The notes beneath the pieces were generated by a model. That model did no database searches. It was not told the origin of the DNA and saw only the letters and a program-made list of their open reading frames with translations. The position numbers and the translations under genes were made by a program. From contig OY969087.1 in NCBI GenBank assembly GCA_963697525.1, positions 7,068,001 to 7,132,000 on the forward strand: DNA of 64,000 bases, written 5' to 3'. The stretch's first letter is position 1. The number at the start of each line of letters is the position of its first letter. The DNA is from Bradymonas sp963697525 (GTDB lineage Bacteria; Myxococcota_A; Bradymonadia; Bradymonadales; Bradymonadaceae). Positions 8,212-17,843 of the stretch are shown here, in pieces.

Positions 8212-10014
8212 ATGCGCATTGGGCGCGACATCCTGCAAGATTTTCATCGCGACCAGGGCGGCGCGATCATGATCTTGGCGCTGGTCGCGCTGCTGATCTT
8301 GCTGATGCTGGGCATGACCATGTACGACGCCGGCGACGCCGCCCACACCAAGATCCAGACCCAGGCGGCCGCGGACTCGGCGGCGTTTAGCCAGGCGGCG
8401 ATCAAGGCGCGCTCGATGAATATGCTGGCCTACGCCAACATCGCCAAGCGCTCCATCTGGGGCATCCACAGCCTGTATCCGTCGTATTTGAAGTCGATGC
8501 ACCGCTGGATCTCGTCGACCATCAACTCCAACTGCCAGCCCTGCGCCGACTCCGACCCTGAATCCAACGCCTGTAAGCTGTGCCGGGCGGCCAAGCGCGA
8601 GCGCCACCGCTGGATCGACGCCACCTGCGAGGACCGCTCCTCGGTCGACTCCGACCAGTATCGCTCCTCGTGCACCACCGGCGACCCCAACTCCTGGGGC
8701 ACGTTTCGCCACCTGTCGGGGCGCGACTACAGCCGGGCGCTGACCTGGAATAAGGACCACACGCGCATCGTCGACGACGACCTCGACTGGGCCGACCCCA
8801 CCTACATCCGCACCCATCACTTCGGGGCCAAGTCCAGCACCCCGCCCAACCTCTTCGAAGCCTACGTCGCCCGGGACGTGCGCGCCCTGGACAATTACCA
8901 GCGCTACATCTTCGGGCTGACGCCCTGGTGGGGGTGGACCGAGCAGTTGGTGCGCGCGGTGCGCGACGGGGCGACGATGTCGGGCAGTTGGCCGGCGCCG
9001 GTGGGTGCCTTCCCGCTGAGCCTGGGCTCGATGGTCAACAACATCATCCAGCGCTTCCGCGGGCTGTTCGGCGGCGCCAATGGAGTGGCCTCGCCAAATT
9101 TCACCCTGTATGCCGACTCCCTGCCGGTGTACCCGGGCCACGTGGGCACCATGCAGCACTACCTGGCCAACGCCGTGGGCAACTCCGGGGTGCGCAGCTG
9201 CCTGCTGAGCATCCTGCAGGGCGGAAGCTGCACCCAGCATATCGACCCCTTCTTGCTCGAGCACCTGGCCAACGCCCTGGTGTTCTGGCTCAAGTCCGAC
9301 GGCGTGGCCGCCGGCGAGTACAACAATTTGAACACCGTGCAGGGCATGGCCGCCACCGTGGGCATCCACTTCAACGCGGTGTTCCACGACTTCATCAACA
9401 CCGGGCTTCCCTACACCCAGAACTCCTTCGAGAACATCCTGGGCAGCGACAAGATCGTCGCCGAGCCCTGGCTGGTGCGCCCGGCGAAGACCGCCTCGCA
9501 CTGGCGGCTGAGCACCTCCAACATCGTGCTCACCTACAAGACCCACTACGGGGTGTTCGACAAGGACCGCGGGCGCAAGAAACTCGGGTTCATGAAGCAG
9601 GACTACCGCGACAACTCCCTCAAAGGGCTGGCCGCGCGCGCCCAACTCTACGGCACCCCATCGACGCCGGTGGTCGTCGGCGACGACTACGTCAGCCAGG
9701 AGTTGACCTACAACGCCTCCGGGCAGTGGGCGATGGCGCGCGCCGAGATCTTCTTCAAGCACGGCGGCAGCCCCGACCTGTGGCACCCGTCGTGGTCGTC
9801 GCGGCTGCGCCCGCTGGCCATCGGCGACGAATACAGCGAGGCCGACTATTCGCTCAACAGCGTCTATCACGACGCCGTCCCCGGCTTCGCGCTGGCCGCG
9901 GCGATGGGGATCACCAATCTGTCCGACCTGTTCACCGCCCTGAGCGACCTGGCGTTCATGGAAAAGGCGACCCTGTCGATGGGTCCGTCGACCATTCAGG
10001 GGGTGTCCAAATGA
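8212..10014 (+). CDS. TadG-like pilus-assembly protein, 600 aa
   Basis: The N-terminus has the Tad/TadG signature: a charged lead with DQGGA, a hydrophobic helix (IMILALVALLILLMLGM), then TKIQTQAAADSAAFSQA, the QxxADxAA block of the family. The remaining 540 residues are extracytoplasmic, with several Cys pairs near residues 105-160 (CQPC, CKLC) that probably form disulfides. Known TadG-like proteins link the pilus to the envelope or carry surface domains. GAGG nine bases before the ATG supports the start. The stop overlaps the next start by four bases (ATGA), so expression is coupled to the second TadE-like protein. Confidence 0.7.
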   Translation: MRIGRDILQDFHRDQGGAIMILALVALLILLMLGMTMYDAGDAAHTKIQTQAAADSAAFSQAAIKARSMNMLAYANIAKRSIWGIHSLYPSYLKSMHRWISSTINSNCQPCADSDPESNACKLCRAAKRERHRWIDATCEDRSSVDSDQYRSSCTTGDPNSWGTFRHLSGRDYSRALTWNKDHTRIVDDDLDWADPTYIRTHHFGAKSSTPPNLFEAYVARDVRALDNYQRYIFGLTPWWGWTEQLVRAVRDGATMSGSWPAPVGAFPLSLGSMVNNIIQRFRGLFGGANGVASPNFTLYADSLPVYPGHVGTMQHYLANAVGNSGVRSCLLSILQGGSCTQHIDPFLLEHLANALVFWLKSDGVAAGEYNNLNTVQGMAATVGIHFNAVFHDFINTGLPYTQNSFENILGSDKIVAEPWLVRPAKTASHWRLSTSNIVLTYKTHYGVFDKDRGRKKLGFMKQDYRDNSLKGLAARAQLYGTPSTPVVVGDDYVSQELTYNASGQWAMARAEIFFKHGGSPDLWHPSWSSRLRPLAIGDEYSEADYSLNSVYHDAVPGFALAAAMGITNLSDLFTALSDLAFMEKATLSMGPSTIQGVSK

Positions 10015-10973
10015 GCGTGATGCGCTGGCTGTCCGACTTCCACGCCGATGCGGCGGGCACCACTCTGACCGAGCTGCTGATCACCCTGCCGGCGTTCATC
10101 GCCGTATTCGCCGGGATCACCAGCCTGGGCAAGCTGCAGCGCCAGGCCATCGTCAGCGAGGAGAAGGCCTACAAGAAGACGTTCAACAAGGCGCTGGACG
10201 TCCAGGGGCTCGACGTCGGCCAGGGGCTCACCGGGCTTTTGCAGGGCTCGACCGGCGCGGTGCATATGTCCCCGGCGACCGCCGCCGCCGACGCCATCGT
10301 GCAGGTTGAGACCTATCAGCCGCGCCAAAAGGGCTTGTTTCGCGGGGCCATCAAGCTGGCCGAGCACACCACCTACAGCTTCGACGGGCTGGCCTTGAGC
10401 GGCCACCTCGGCGAGTCCTACTCGCGGGTGCGCCCGCTGCGCTTGATGGGGGTGGGCTTTCTGGGGGTCAACGACGCCATCACCCCCAACCCCGAAGATC
10501 TCTTCGGCCAGTCCTACCTGGCGCGCGATCTGCTGTACGACGGCCCCAACGCCAACTTCGACGAGGCCGGCTTCAGCCTCGACAGCCCGCTGCAGGCGCT
10601 GTACGGGCTGGTCAACGGGGCGATCACGATGACCGGCGCGCGCGGCGCGCTGGCGGCGAATTTGCGCTACGGCACGGTCACCGGGGTGCAGACCGACAAC
10701 GTGAATATCGGGCCGTTCAACGTCGACTACCGCATGCACTACACCGTGTCGGTGCCCACCTACCTGGGCGGCGACCCCTGGTTCGACGAGATGCGCACGA
10801 TGATCATCACCCGCTTTACCATGGCCAACCCCCATTATGCGGTCTACAACCGCTCGTTTGGCTTTACCGGCCAGCCGCGCTTTGCCGCCTCCAGCGGGCC
10901 CATCGACGTGCCCACGCCCGCCGACATCCCGCTGACGATGCCGCTCAATTACAACGCCAATACGCTGCCTTGA
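10011..10973 (+). CDS. TadE-like pseudopilin-type protein (second TadE-like), 320 aa
   Basis: The protein begins with a short basic lead, then AAGTTLTELLITLPAFIAVF, which has the conserved Glu and hydrophobic helix of TadE pseudopilins. The TadE-type Glu lies five residues after the Thr-Thr pair. About 270 residues follow as a predicted beta-rich extracytoplasmic part with no recognised domain. The ATG at 10011 overlaps the TadG-like stop. The next gene starts immediately after the stop at 10973. Three pseudopilin-like proteins in a row suggest one hetero-oligomeric structure. Confidence 0.65.
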   Translation: MSVMRWLSDFHADAAGTTLTELLITLPAFIAVFAGITSLGKLQRQAIVSEEKAYKKTFNKALDVQGLDVGQGLTGLLQGSTGAVHMSPATAAADAIVQVETYQPRQKGLFRGAIKLAEHTTYSFDGLALSGHLGESYSRVRPLRLMGVGFLGVNDAITPNPEDLFGQSYLARDLLYDGPNANFDEAGFSLDSPLQALYGLVNGAITMTGARGALAANLRYGTVTGVQTDNVNIGPFNVDYRMHYTVSVPTYLGGDPWFDEMRTMIITRFTMANPHYAVYNRSFGFTGQPRFAASSGPIDVPTPADIPLTMPLNYNANTLP

Positions 10974-12011
10974 ATGGAGGACGATGTGTCTGGACTGTCG
11001 CTTCGCCACACGCTGACCGCGCTGCTCAAGATCGCCGCCGCCGCGCTGGTGATCGTGGGCATCGCCGTGGCGGTGGTGGTGACCGGGCCCGACGGCAAGG
11101 TCGCCGACAGCCAGGCGGACATCTACGACCTGGGGCTGGGCTTTGGCCGCCCGGGCATCCAGAAGCGCTTTGGCAAGGCCCTCGAGCAGCTCGGCCACGA
11201 CAAGCCCCAGGCCTACGACCTGGACGGCAATACCATCTACTTCTCGGTCAACTACGTCGACGCCCGCCCCCGCGAGGTCATGCGCCGCTACCAGGAGGAG
11301 TTCACCCTGCAGGGCGTCAACGACCGCGCCTACGACGATCTCGACCCCGACCAGGCCGACGAGCGCCTGTTCACCGCCCTGTCCGGCGGGGTCGTCCCCC
11401 AGGTGATCTCCGACGACTACATCACCATGGGGGGCATGACCATGAACGGGCGGGCGACCACCCCCGAAGAGGTCATCGAGCAGTACAACCCCACCTACGA
11501 CGAATCTCAGATGTTTCGCGGCCACCGCTGGGTCGAGATGTTCTGGGAGCCGGCGCGCCACAAGACCACGGTGCTGGCCTCGTGGAGCGACGACCACTTC
11601 GACTACGCCAAGATGGTGCCCGGCAAGGCCAACAAGGGCCTGAGCGTCGACCGCGACGTGCCCGCCTGCCCCGGGTGCACCCGGGTCAACCGCATGCGCG
11701 ACCTCGACCACAAACGCCTGTACAGCTCCAATATTTTCGTGAGCACCGATTCGCCCAAGCAACTGCTGCAGTTTTACCACCGCGCCATGAGCGCGCGGGG
11801 CTGGAAGCGGCGCCGCTCGAACGCGCCGCTGCACCAGGTCCAGCAGATGGTCGGCTTTGCCGGCAACCAGACCTCGGTGCTGTCGTTCCACCGCCCCGAC
11901 CCCGACGACAAGCGCATCTTGACGATTGTGATTTTCCCGATGGGACATGGCCAGACGGCAGTGCACACGAGCGTGTCGCGCAACCCGCACCTGGCCTCTG
12001 ATGATGAGTGA
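10974..12011 (+). CDS. Unknown membrane-anchored protein, 345 aa
   Basis: A single N-terminal transmembrane helix (about residues 18-38) is followed by a mixed alpha/beta soluble part outside the membrane. A CPGC motif lies near residue 230 (VPACPGCTRV). The last hundred residues contain an amphipathic segment (SPKQLLQFYHRAMSARGW), a pattern often seen in small periplasmic domains. No family is recognised. It starts directly after the TadE-like stop (no gap) and overlaps the next lipoprotein gene, so it is part of the operon and probably of the same surface assembly. Confidence 0.6.
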   Translation: MEDDVSGLSLRHTLTALLKIAAAALVIVGIAVAVVVTGPDGKVADSQADIYDLGLGFGRPGIQKRFGKALEQLGHDKPQAYDLDGNTIYFSVNYVDARPREVMRRYQEEFTLQGVNDRAYDDLDPDQADERLFTALSGGVVPQVISDDYITMGGMTMNGRATTPEEVIEQYNPTYDESQMFRGHRWVEMFWEPARHKTTVLASWSDDHFDYAKMVPGKANKGLSVDRDVPACPGCTRVNRMRDLDHKRLYSSNIFVSTDSPKQLLQFYHRAMSARGWKRRRSNAPLHQVQQMVGFAGNQTSVLSFHRPDPDDKRILTIVIFPMGHGQTAVHTSVSRNPHLASDDE

Positions 12012-14634
12012 GATGATGACTACGAACTGGCTGTCGCGCAAACTCGGTCGCCCGCTGGCTTCCCCCCGACTGCACGCCGGGCTCATCCTGGCGTGTGCGT
12101 TCAGCCTGCTGGCCAGCGCTTGCGGCTCGGCCACCGACTCGGGGCCCCAGCCGCCGGCGGACCACGCCGCCCAACAGACCCCGGCGCCGACCGACCAGGC
12201 GCCCACCCCGGACCCGGGTCCGCGCTATTTCCCGGCGCCCTCCGGCCGGTTCTTCGACGGCGACGACATCGTGGCGGTCAACCCGGATGTGTCCAAGCGC
12301 AAGCCGATGATCCTCAAGGACAACGTCTACTGGCTGGACGACGCCGACGCCCACAGCCTGATCAGCTACAGCTTGGACAAGCTGGTCTTTCCGCTCAAGG
12401 GCCATCGCAAACTGCTGGGGTACAAGCCGGGCATGATCGTGGCCAACAAATTCGCCATGATCCGCCACTACATCAAGGCGGTCCACGTCGAGAACGACCG
12501 CATCATCTGGGACACCCGGCCGGCCAAGATGGGCGAGGTCGTCAAGGAAGGTAACTTCTACATCGACATCAAGCCTGGCGCCGAGGTCCCCCTGGGCTTC
12601 GACGCCCTCGACCCCTACCTATACGCCTCGCCTAAAGAAGAGCTCGACGACATCCGCAAGCACCTGAACTCGCGGCTGGTGCGCCTCAACATCAAGAGTT
12701 TGCGCGACCAGGAGCGGTTCATGTCCAAGCAGATGCTGGCGGCGCCGGACTCCTCGGGCTCCTCGGAGTACCGCACGCGCACCCAGGCGCTGACCTGCAG
12801 CTTCCCTGACGCCGGCGGCAACGACCTGTACAACTGCGACAAATACATCCGCCAGAACCCGGGCGACTACATGCCCAACGGCAGCGACCACAGCCAGTGC
12901 ATCACGGCGGGCAACTGGAAATACGAGCCCACCTGCAAAAACGACATCACCCGCCACCGCTACGCCTATATGCCCGACCCCAACAACCCCGACGACCCCA
13001 ACGCCGGGTGCATCGCGGCGGGCCACACCAAAAACGACGCCAACGGCGACCCGATCTGCATCTGTGACGGGCTCAGCCCCCAGGACTGCATCGCTCAGCA
13101 ATGCGACCAGATCTGCGAGTGCGACACCGGCACCGTCGACGACTGCTCCTTCCATGTGTGCAAGGACAAATGCGGCTACGACAAGCAGTCGTCCACCCAG
13201 GAATCCGGCGGCAGCAGCTCCAGCGACGGCATGGGCGGCAGCCTGTCGTTTTGCCTGAACACCGACACCAACCCCAACGACCCCAACCGCTGCCCGGGCA
13301 CGATCCCCATCAAGATCGACAAGGGCTACCAGCTCGGCCCCAACGTGCTCAACCTGACGCTCAAGCCCATCTTCATGGCCACGGTGGGCATCAAGGCGAG
13401 CTTCGACTTCGACATCTCCTGCTGCATCGACATCGACGCCGTCGCCAAGATCGGGGTGTACGGCGGGGTGGGCTACGGGCTCAACGCGGCCATCAACGTG
13501 GCCAACGTCGGCGCCAGCGGCGGCGACGACATGACCAAATACTGGAGCGACATCACCGGCAGCCCCCTGGCCCACATCCCGGTGTGGATCCTCGATCTGC
13601 AGCTCGACCCGTATATCCGCATGCAATTCCACGGCGAGGGCGGCCTGGGCGGCCAACTGGCCTACGAGTACTACGACGAGCACTGGTTTTACGCCTGCGT
13701 GTGGTTCGGCACCTCCAACGGCGCCGAGTTCAAGGTCGACGACCCCGACGCCGGCTCGACGATCACCCGCTGTAATCTGCCCAACCACTCGCGCGACGCC
13801 AGCGTCAACGGCTTTTTGAACAACGGCTTCAACGCCGAGGTCGGCCTGGGCGTCTCTCTGGCGCTGGGCCTGGAGCTCAACTTGTACGGGCGCCACCGCA
13901 CGGGGGTGTGGTTCGAGCCCATCCGCGCCCTGGCCGACCTGAACGCCTCGCTTCGGGCCCCGCGGTGCAGTTGGGACTACTACATCCGCTTCGGCGCGCT
14001 GTTCGGCATCGGCGTCGACCTGGGGATCATCAGCTTCCGCAAGGAGTGGACGTGGATCTGGCAATTCTTGCCGGCGATCTTCGGGGAGGGCGAATTCACC
14101 GGGGGCATCTGGAAGGACATCTTTGGCTGCGGGCTCTACGACACCGTCGAGCCGTACACCGGCGACCACGTCGAATGTCCCGTCGGGCCGGCCGGAGACC
14201 AGCAATGCACCGACGATCTCGGCGCCCCCGCGCGCTGTTTTGTGCGCGAGTGCGTCAAGACCGGCCCGGTGCGCGTCTCCCTGGGGTGGTATACCCCGGG
14301 GGCGGACCTGGATCTGTACGTGCGCGACGCCAACGGCACCACCTTCAGCGCGAATAACTCCTATCCCGGCGACTTCACCCGCCATAGCTGCGGCGGGGCG
14401 TGCGGCACCCAGCCGAGCTCGGCGCGCTTCATCGAAAACGCGGTCATCGCCCACCCGATCAACGGGGAGTACCAGATCTGGGTGGTGATGACGCCCAACT
14501 CCACGGTCACCCAGCCGGTGCCGTTTACCATCGAAGTCGAGACCGGCGACACGCGCCAGACCTTCTCGGGCACCGTCGACCCCAATAACAGCTACTCGTC
14601 GCCCACGGTCTTCACCGTGCCCGTGAGCAATTGA
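12001..14634 (+). CDS. Large surface lipoprotein with N-terminal VYWL module and YfaP-like C-terminus
   Basis: 877 residues from the ATG at 12001, overlapping the previous gene by 11 bases. The signal peptide ends in a lipobox (LLASAC). Residues 100-200 form a module beginning VYWLDDADAHSL, shared with three other lipoproteins here. A Cys-rich segment follows (about 350-395: CDGLSPQDC, CDQICECD). After it comes a beta-rich stretch with alternating Phe/Asp strands (KASFDFDISCC), then a C-terminal domain (about 757-860: SLGWYTPGADLDLYVRDANG) resembling the YfaP/DUF2135 fold. It is likely an extracellular protein anchored to the outer membrane. Downstream is a paralog (751 aa) after a 11-bp gap. 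Function is unknown beyond surface location. Confidence 0.65.
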   Translation: MMSEMMTTNWLSRKLGRPLASPRLHAGLILACAFSLLASACGSATDSGPQPPADHAAQQTPAPTDQAPTPDPGPRYFPAPSGRFFDGDDIVAVNPDVSKRKPMILKDNVYWLDDADAHSLISYSLDKLVFPLKGHRKLLGYKPGMIVANKFAMIRHYIKAVHVENDRIIWDTRPAKMGEVVKEGNFYIDIKPGAEVPLGFDALDPYLYASPKEELDDIRKHLNSRLVRLNIKSLRDQERFMSKQMLAAPDSSGSSEYRTRTQALTCSFPDAGGNDLYNCDKYIRQNPGDYMPNGSDHSQCITAGNWKYEPTCKNDITRHRYAYMPDPNNPDDPNAGCIAAGHTKNDANGDPICICDGLSPQDCIAQQCDQICECDTGTVDDCSFHVCKDKCGYDKQSSTQESGGSSSSDGMGGSLSFCLNTDTNPNDPNRCPGTIPIKIDKGYQLGPNVLNLTLKPIFMATVGIKASFDFDISCCIDIDAVAKIGVYGGVGYGLNAAINVANVGASGGDDMTKYWSDITGSPLAHIPVWILDLQLDPYIRMQFHGEGGLGGQLAYEYYDEHWFYACVWFGTSNGAEFKVDDPDAGSTITRCNLPNHSRDASVNGFLNNGFNAEVGLGVSLALGLELNLYGRHRTGVWFEPIRALADLNASLRAPRCSWDYYIRFGALFGIGVDLGIISFRKEWTWIWQFLPAIFGEGEFTGGIWKDIFGCGLYDTVEPYTGDHVECPVGPAGDQQCTDDLGAPARCFVRECVKTGPVRVSLGWYTPGADLDLYVRDANGTTFSANNSYPGDFTRHSCGGACGTQPSSARFIENAVIAHPINGEYQIWVVMTPNSTVTQPVPFTIEVETGDTRQTFSGTVDPNNSYSSPTVFTVPVSN

Positions 14635-14645
14635 GGAGCTGAGCC

Positions 14646-16901
14646 ATGGATGATGTGATGAATAGACTGCGAGGATACCTCGACCCGCGCGCACTGCTCG
14701 TCGCCGGGCTGGTCGTCGGCGCCGGCATGCTCGCCGGCTGCCAGCAGGCGATGGCGCCGACGGGGCCGGCGGGACCGGCCACGACGGCCCAGCATGCGCT
14801 GATCGATCCCCCGGTGGCCGATGACGTCGAGTTGGCCGATCACGTCTACTGGTTGGACGTCGGCCGGGTGCACCGGCTGACGCTGGACGCGGACACGATG
14901 ACCTTCGCGGCCCCCGTGCCCGGCGACGTCGCCGGGCTGCACCGCGGCGATATCCTGGTCTCCTCGGCGGGCGCGGGGTTCTGGCGCGCCATCGAGTCCA
15001 TCGAGCGCACGCCGGACGCGCTCATCCTGCACACCCGCGAGGCCCAGCTCGGCGAGGTCGTCAAAAACGGCTCCTTCAGCTACGAATGGACCCCGGAGGA
15101 CCACGCCGACGACGAGACGTCCCAGACCCGCGCGTCGGCCCTGGCCACCTGCCTGCTGTGTCCCCACAAGATTCTAAGGCCCAACAGCGCCGAGGGCCTG
15201 GGCACCCTGGAATTGTCGACCGACATGGGGAACTCCGCGCGCGCCGACGTCTCCAACGCCAATCTCAGCGTGGACACGCTGCGCGGCGGGGTGTCCTTCC
15301 GCCCGGCGGTGCGCCTGAAATTCGACGTCTTCGGCAACGTCGTCTTCCACCGCAGCTTCCAGGTCTCCGGCTTTGCCACCGCCGACGCCCTGTGGGACGT
15401 CAACGCCCAGGGAGCGTCGAGCCTGCGCAAGGGGCGCCGCCTGCTGCCGGGTGCGTGGGACCCCAACGCCCAGCCCGGCGGCCTGCAGGTCATGCGCCAG
15501 TCGCTCGCCAGCGACCCGCCGGTGTCGCTGAGTTTCCAGTTGGTCGGGCGCACGTTCACTATCAATCCCGACATTCGCCTGCTGTACGACGTCAGCGCCA
15601 CCGCCGCCGGCGACGCCCAATTTGGCCTGCACGGCAGCGGGTACGTGCTGGCGGGCTACGACTGCCGGTTCAACCTGTGCAAAGCGCTGCAACCGGCCGC
15701 CGCGCTGACCCCGTTTACCGCCCAGGAAATCCACCAATACGGCTCCGGCGAGCCCAATATCAACTTTCGCGCGGCGCTGCGGGTGGGCGTCAAACTCCTC
15801 GACCAGGGCGGCGCCGACGGCGGCGCGACGCCGCTGAGCCTGAACTTCGAGTCCCATGCCGAGGTCACCCCTCCGTTTTGTCCGTACAACGCCACCAGCA
15901 CGGTCAGCGGGGAGTCGACATTCTCCGGCCAGGAGTTCAGCAGCTACAGCCGCAAGCTGTTCGACGTCTACCAGATCTTTACCGGCGAGCATCAATGCGG
16001 GGTGATCAATGGCGACACCGATGACGCCAGCGACCTGCCCTGCGTGGCCGACGGGGATTGTCAGGAAGGCGAGATCTGCATGCTCGGCAGCAACCACTGC
16101 GCCGAGGAACACCCGCTGATGGTCACCCTCAAGTGGAGCCAGGACGTCGACCTGGATCTGCGCGTGGAGACGCCTTCCGGGGAGATGCTCAGCGCGGACA
16201 CGCCGATCATCTCCAATGGCCAGCTCACCCATCTGTCTTCGGGCGGCACCAACTGCGATTCCTGTGTCGGCCAATGCACCGGCGGCGTGGCCGTCGACTG
16301 TCCCAACACCACACCCACCGACGGGACCTGCCCGGACGTGTGCGAGTACCACCACGACTCTGGAAGCTGCCAGGGGCACACCTTCAAGTTGTGCAAAAAC
16401 CTCGACGCCGACGCCCGGCTGTGCTCGGCCGTCGACGGCTGCAAGACGTTGTTTCTCGACGACAAACTCCACCATGGGATCAGAAGGTGCATCGGGTTCC
16501 ATCGCCAGTCGTGCGACATCTTCGACACCCAGTCGATGTGCGAGAACAACCGGGGCTGCACCTGGCAGGCCTCGTCCAACGAGTGGTGTGACGGGGCGAC
16601 CGTGCAGTGTTCGGACCTCGACCAGACCGCCTGCACCGACAACACGGCGTGCACCTGGCAGTCGGCCCAGGGCGAGATCCCCCCGTATATCGAGCACGCC
16701 GCCCTGGACGTCCACCCCCAGAACCAGACCTTCCGCATCTGGGTGGTCAACGTCAGCGGCACCCAGGACGAGACCGTCGACTACGAGCTGTTCTTCCGCG
16801 CCCAGGGCCACCAACCGTTCCAGATGCAGGGGCATTTCGAGCCCCAGGCGGACTCGCAGAGCGTGTTCTTTGACTATACCTTTGCCCCGCCGTCCAATTA
16901 G
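14646..16901 (+). CDS. Paralogous surface lipoprotein with VYWL module and interrupted YfaP-like domain
   Basis: 751 residues with a clear lipobox (GMLAGC). A GAGGAG ribosome-binding site lies just upstream of the ATG at 14646. Residues 60-160 repeat the module of the preceding gene (VYWLDVGRVHRL, then REAQLGEVVKNGSF). The middle is beta-rich. The C-terminal YfaP-like domain begins near residue 487 (TLKWSQDVDLDLRVETPSG). It is split by a Cys-rich insertion of about 130 residues (CDSCVGQC through CTWQ repeats) before it resumes at IWVVNVSG. The insertion may be a disulfide-rich binding loop. Last gene of the tight operon; 90 bp separate it from the next lipoprotein. Confidence 0.65.
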   Translation: MDDVMNRLRGYLDPRALLVAGLVVGAGMLAGCQQAMAPTGPAGPATTAQHALIDPPVADDVELADHVYWLDVGRVHRLTLDADTMTFAAPVPGDVAGLHRGDILVSSAGAGFWRAIESIERTPDALILHTREAQLGEVVKNGSFSYEWTPEDHADDETSQTRASALATCLLCPHKILRPNSAEGLGTLELSTDMGNSARADVSNANLSVDTLRGGVSFRPAVRLKFDVFGNVVFHRSFQVSGFATADALWDVNAQGASSLRKGRRLLPGAWDPNAQPGGLQVMRQSLASDPPVSLSFQLVGRTFTINPDIRLLYDVSATAAGDAQFGLHGSGYVLAGYDCRFNLCKALQPAAALTPFTAQEIHQYGSGEPNINFRAALRVGVKLLDQGGADGGATPLSLNFESHAEVTPPFCPYNATSTVSGESTFSGQEFSSYSRKLFDVYQIFTGEHQCGVINGDTDDASDLPCVADGDCQEGEICMLGSNHCAEEHPLMVTLKWSQDVDLDLRVETPSGEMLSADTPIISNGQLTHLSSGGTNCDSCVGQCTGGVAVDCPNTTPTDGTCPDVCEYHHDSGSCQGHTFKLCKNLDADARLCSAVDGCKTLFLDDKLHHGIRRCIGFHRQSCDIFDTQSMCENNRGCTWQASSNEWCDGATVQCSDLDQTACTDNTACTWQSAQGEIPPYIEHAALDVHPQNQTFRIWVVNVSGTQDETVDYELFFRAQGHQPFQMQGHFEPQADSQSVFFDYTFAPPSN

Positions 16902-16991
16902 ACCCGTTGTATCCGATGTCACCCGGCGGGCGCCGCGCGCGCCCGTCACTGTCCACGCAGCCCCGAGCCATCCGTGTCATACTCATCGCCC

Positions 16992-17801
16992 ATGCCGTCA
17001 CCGCGCCGCACCTGGATCATCGCTGCCGCCCTGGCCTTTAGCTGTGGATGTTCCCAGAATAACGATGCCTTCAAAAACGCCACCGCGCCGCCCGATGGCG
17101 GCCTGGATGCGGTAAACTCCGACGCCAGCGTCGACGCCGGCGTCGACACCCACGCGGCCATCGACCCCACCCTGGCGGACACCCAACAGAAGCTGGTCAA
17201 CGCCGAGTGCCAACTCATGTCGCGTTGCTGCACGGCCGATGAGCTGCGCAACGTCTTCGGCGTCGACGGGGTCAACGCCGATTGCACCGACTTTCAGTCG
17301 GCGGTGCCCACCACCATCCATCTGGGCAACCTGACCAACTCCATCGAGGCCGGGCGCATCAAATTCGACCCGGACATGGCCCAGTTGTGCCACGACGCCT
17401 ACCTGTCCCAGGACTGCGCCGATTGGACGACGCTGAGCCCCGCGCAGACCACGCTGACCGGATGTATGGAGATGCTCGTGCCCCAGGTGGAGGCCGACGG
17501 GCAGTGCAAATTCGACTACGAGTGCATCGACGGCTACTGCAAACAGCCCCAGGATGGGGGGGATTTCGGCACGTGCACGCCCTACGCCGGGGCCGACGAG
17601 CCGTGCTTTGGGGCCAACTGCGCCGAGGGCTTTTACTGCGATGAATTCGCCGACGCCTGCATCGCCCAGAAGGACGTCGGCGCCGCCTGCCTGGACGACG
17701 GGGAGTGCAAGTCCGGCCACTGCGTCAGCGACGCCGATGGCAATATGACCTGCGGAGTCCCCTCGCCGCTGTGCACCTCCAGCATCGACGCCGGTCAGTG
17801 A
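16992..17801 (+). CDS. Cysteine-rich lipoprotein, 269 aa
   Basis: The signal peptide ends in a Cys cluster (AFSCGCSQ), consistent with a lipoprotein. A Thr/Asp/Ala-rich linker follows, then a helical region with paired Cys residues (ECQLMSRCC, NADCTDF). The C-terminal 100 residues have repeated C..D.EC..G.C patterns (CKFDYECIDGYC, CLDDGECKSGHC) like those of the giant protein at the right end of the window. I chose the ATG at 16992 over a GTG at 16974 because it starts directly before the basic part of the signal peptide. Probably a surface protein of the same type as its neighbours; the ligand is unknown. Confidence 0.6.
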   Translation: MPSPRRTWIIAAALAFSCGCSQNNDAFKNATAPPDGGLDAVNSDASVDAGVDTHAAIDPTLADTQQKLVNAECQLMSRCCTADELRNVFGVDGVNADCTDFQSAVPTTIHLGNLTNSIEAGRIKFDPDMAQLCHDAYLSQDCADWTTLSPAQTTLTGCMEMLVPQVEADGQCKFDYECIDGYCKQPQDGGDFGTCTPYAGADEPCFGANCAEGFYCDEFADACIAQKDVGAACLDDGECKSGHCVSDADGNMTCGVPSPLCTSSIDAGQ

Positions 17802-17806
17802 TGCTC

Positions 17807-17828
17807 GCCCCCGCCGGTCGGCGGGGGC
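17807..17828 (+). terminator. Strong hairpin between convergent genes
   Basis: gcccccgcc / ggcgggggc with a four-base loop, just after the stop of the 269-residue lipoprotein and before the end of the convergent lipoprotein gene. It lacks a proper T-tract, so termination is probable but not certain. Confidence 0.45.
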
Positions 17829-17843
17829 GGCTCAGAAGCCTTA

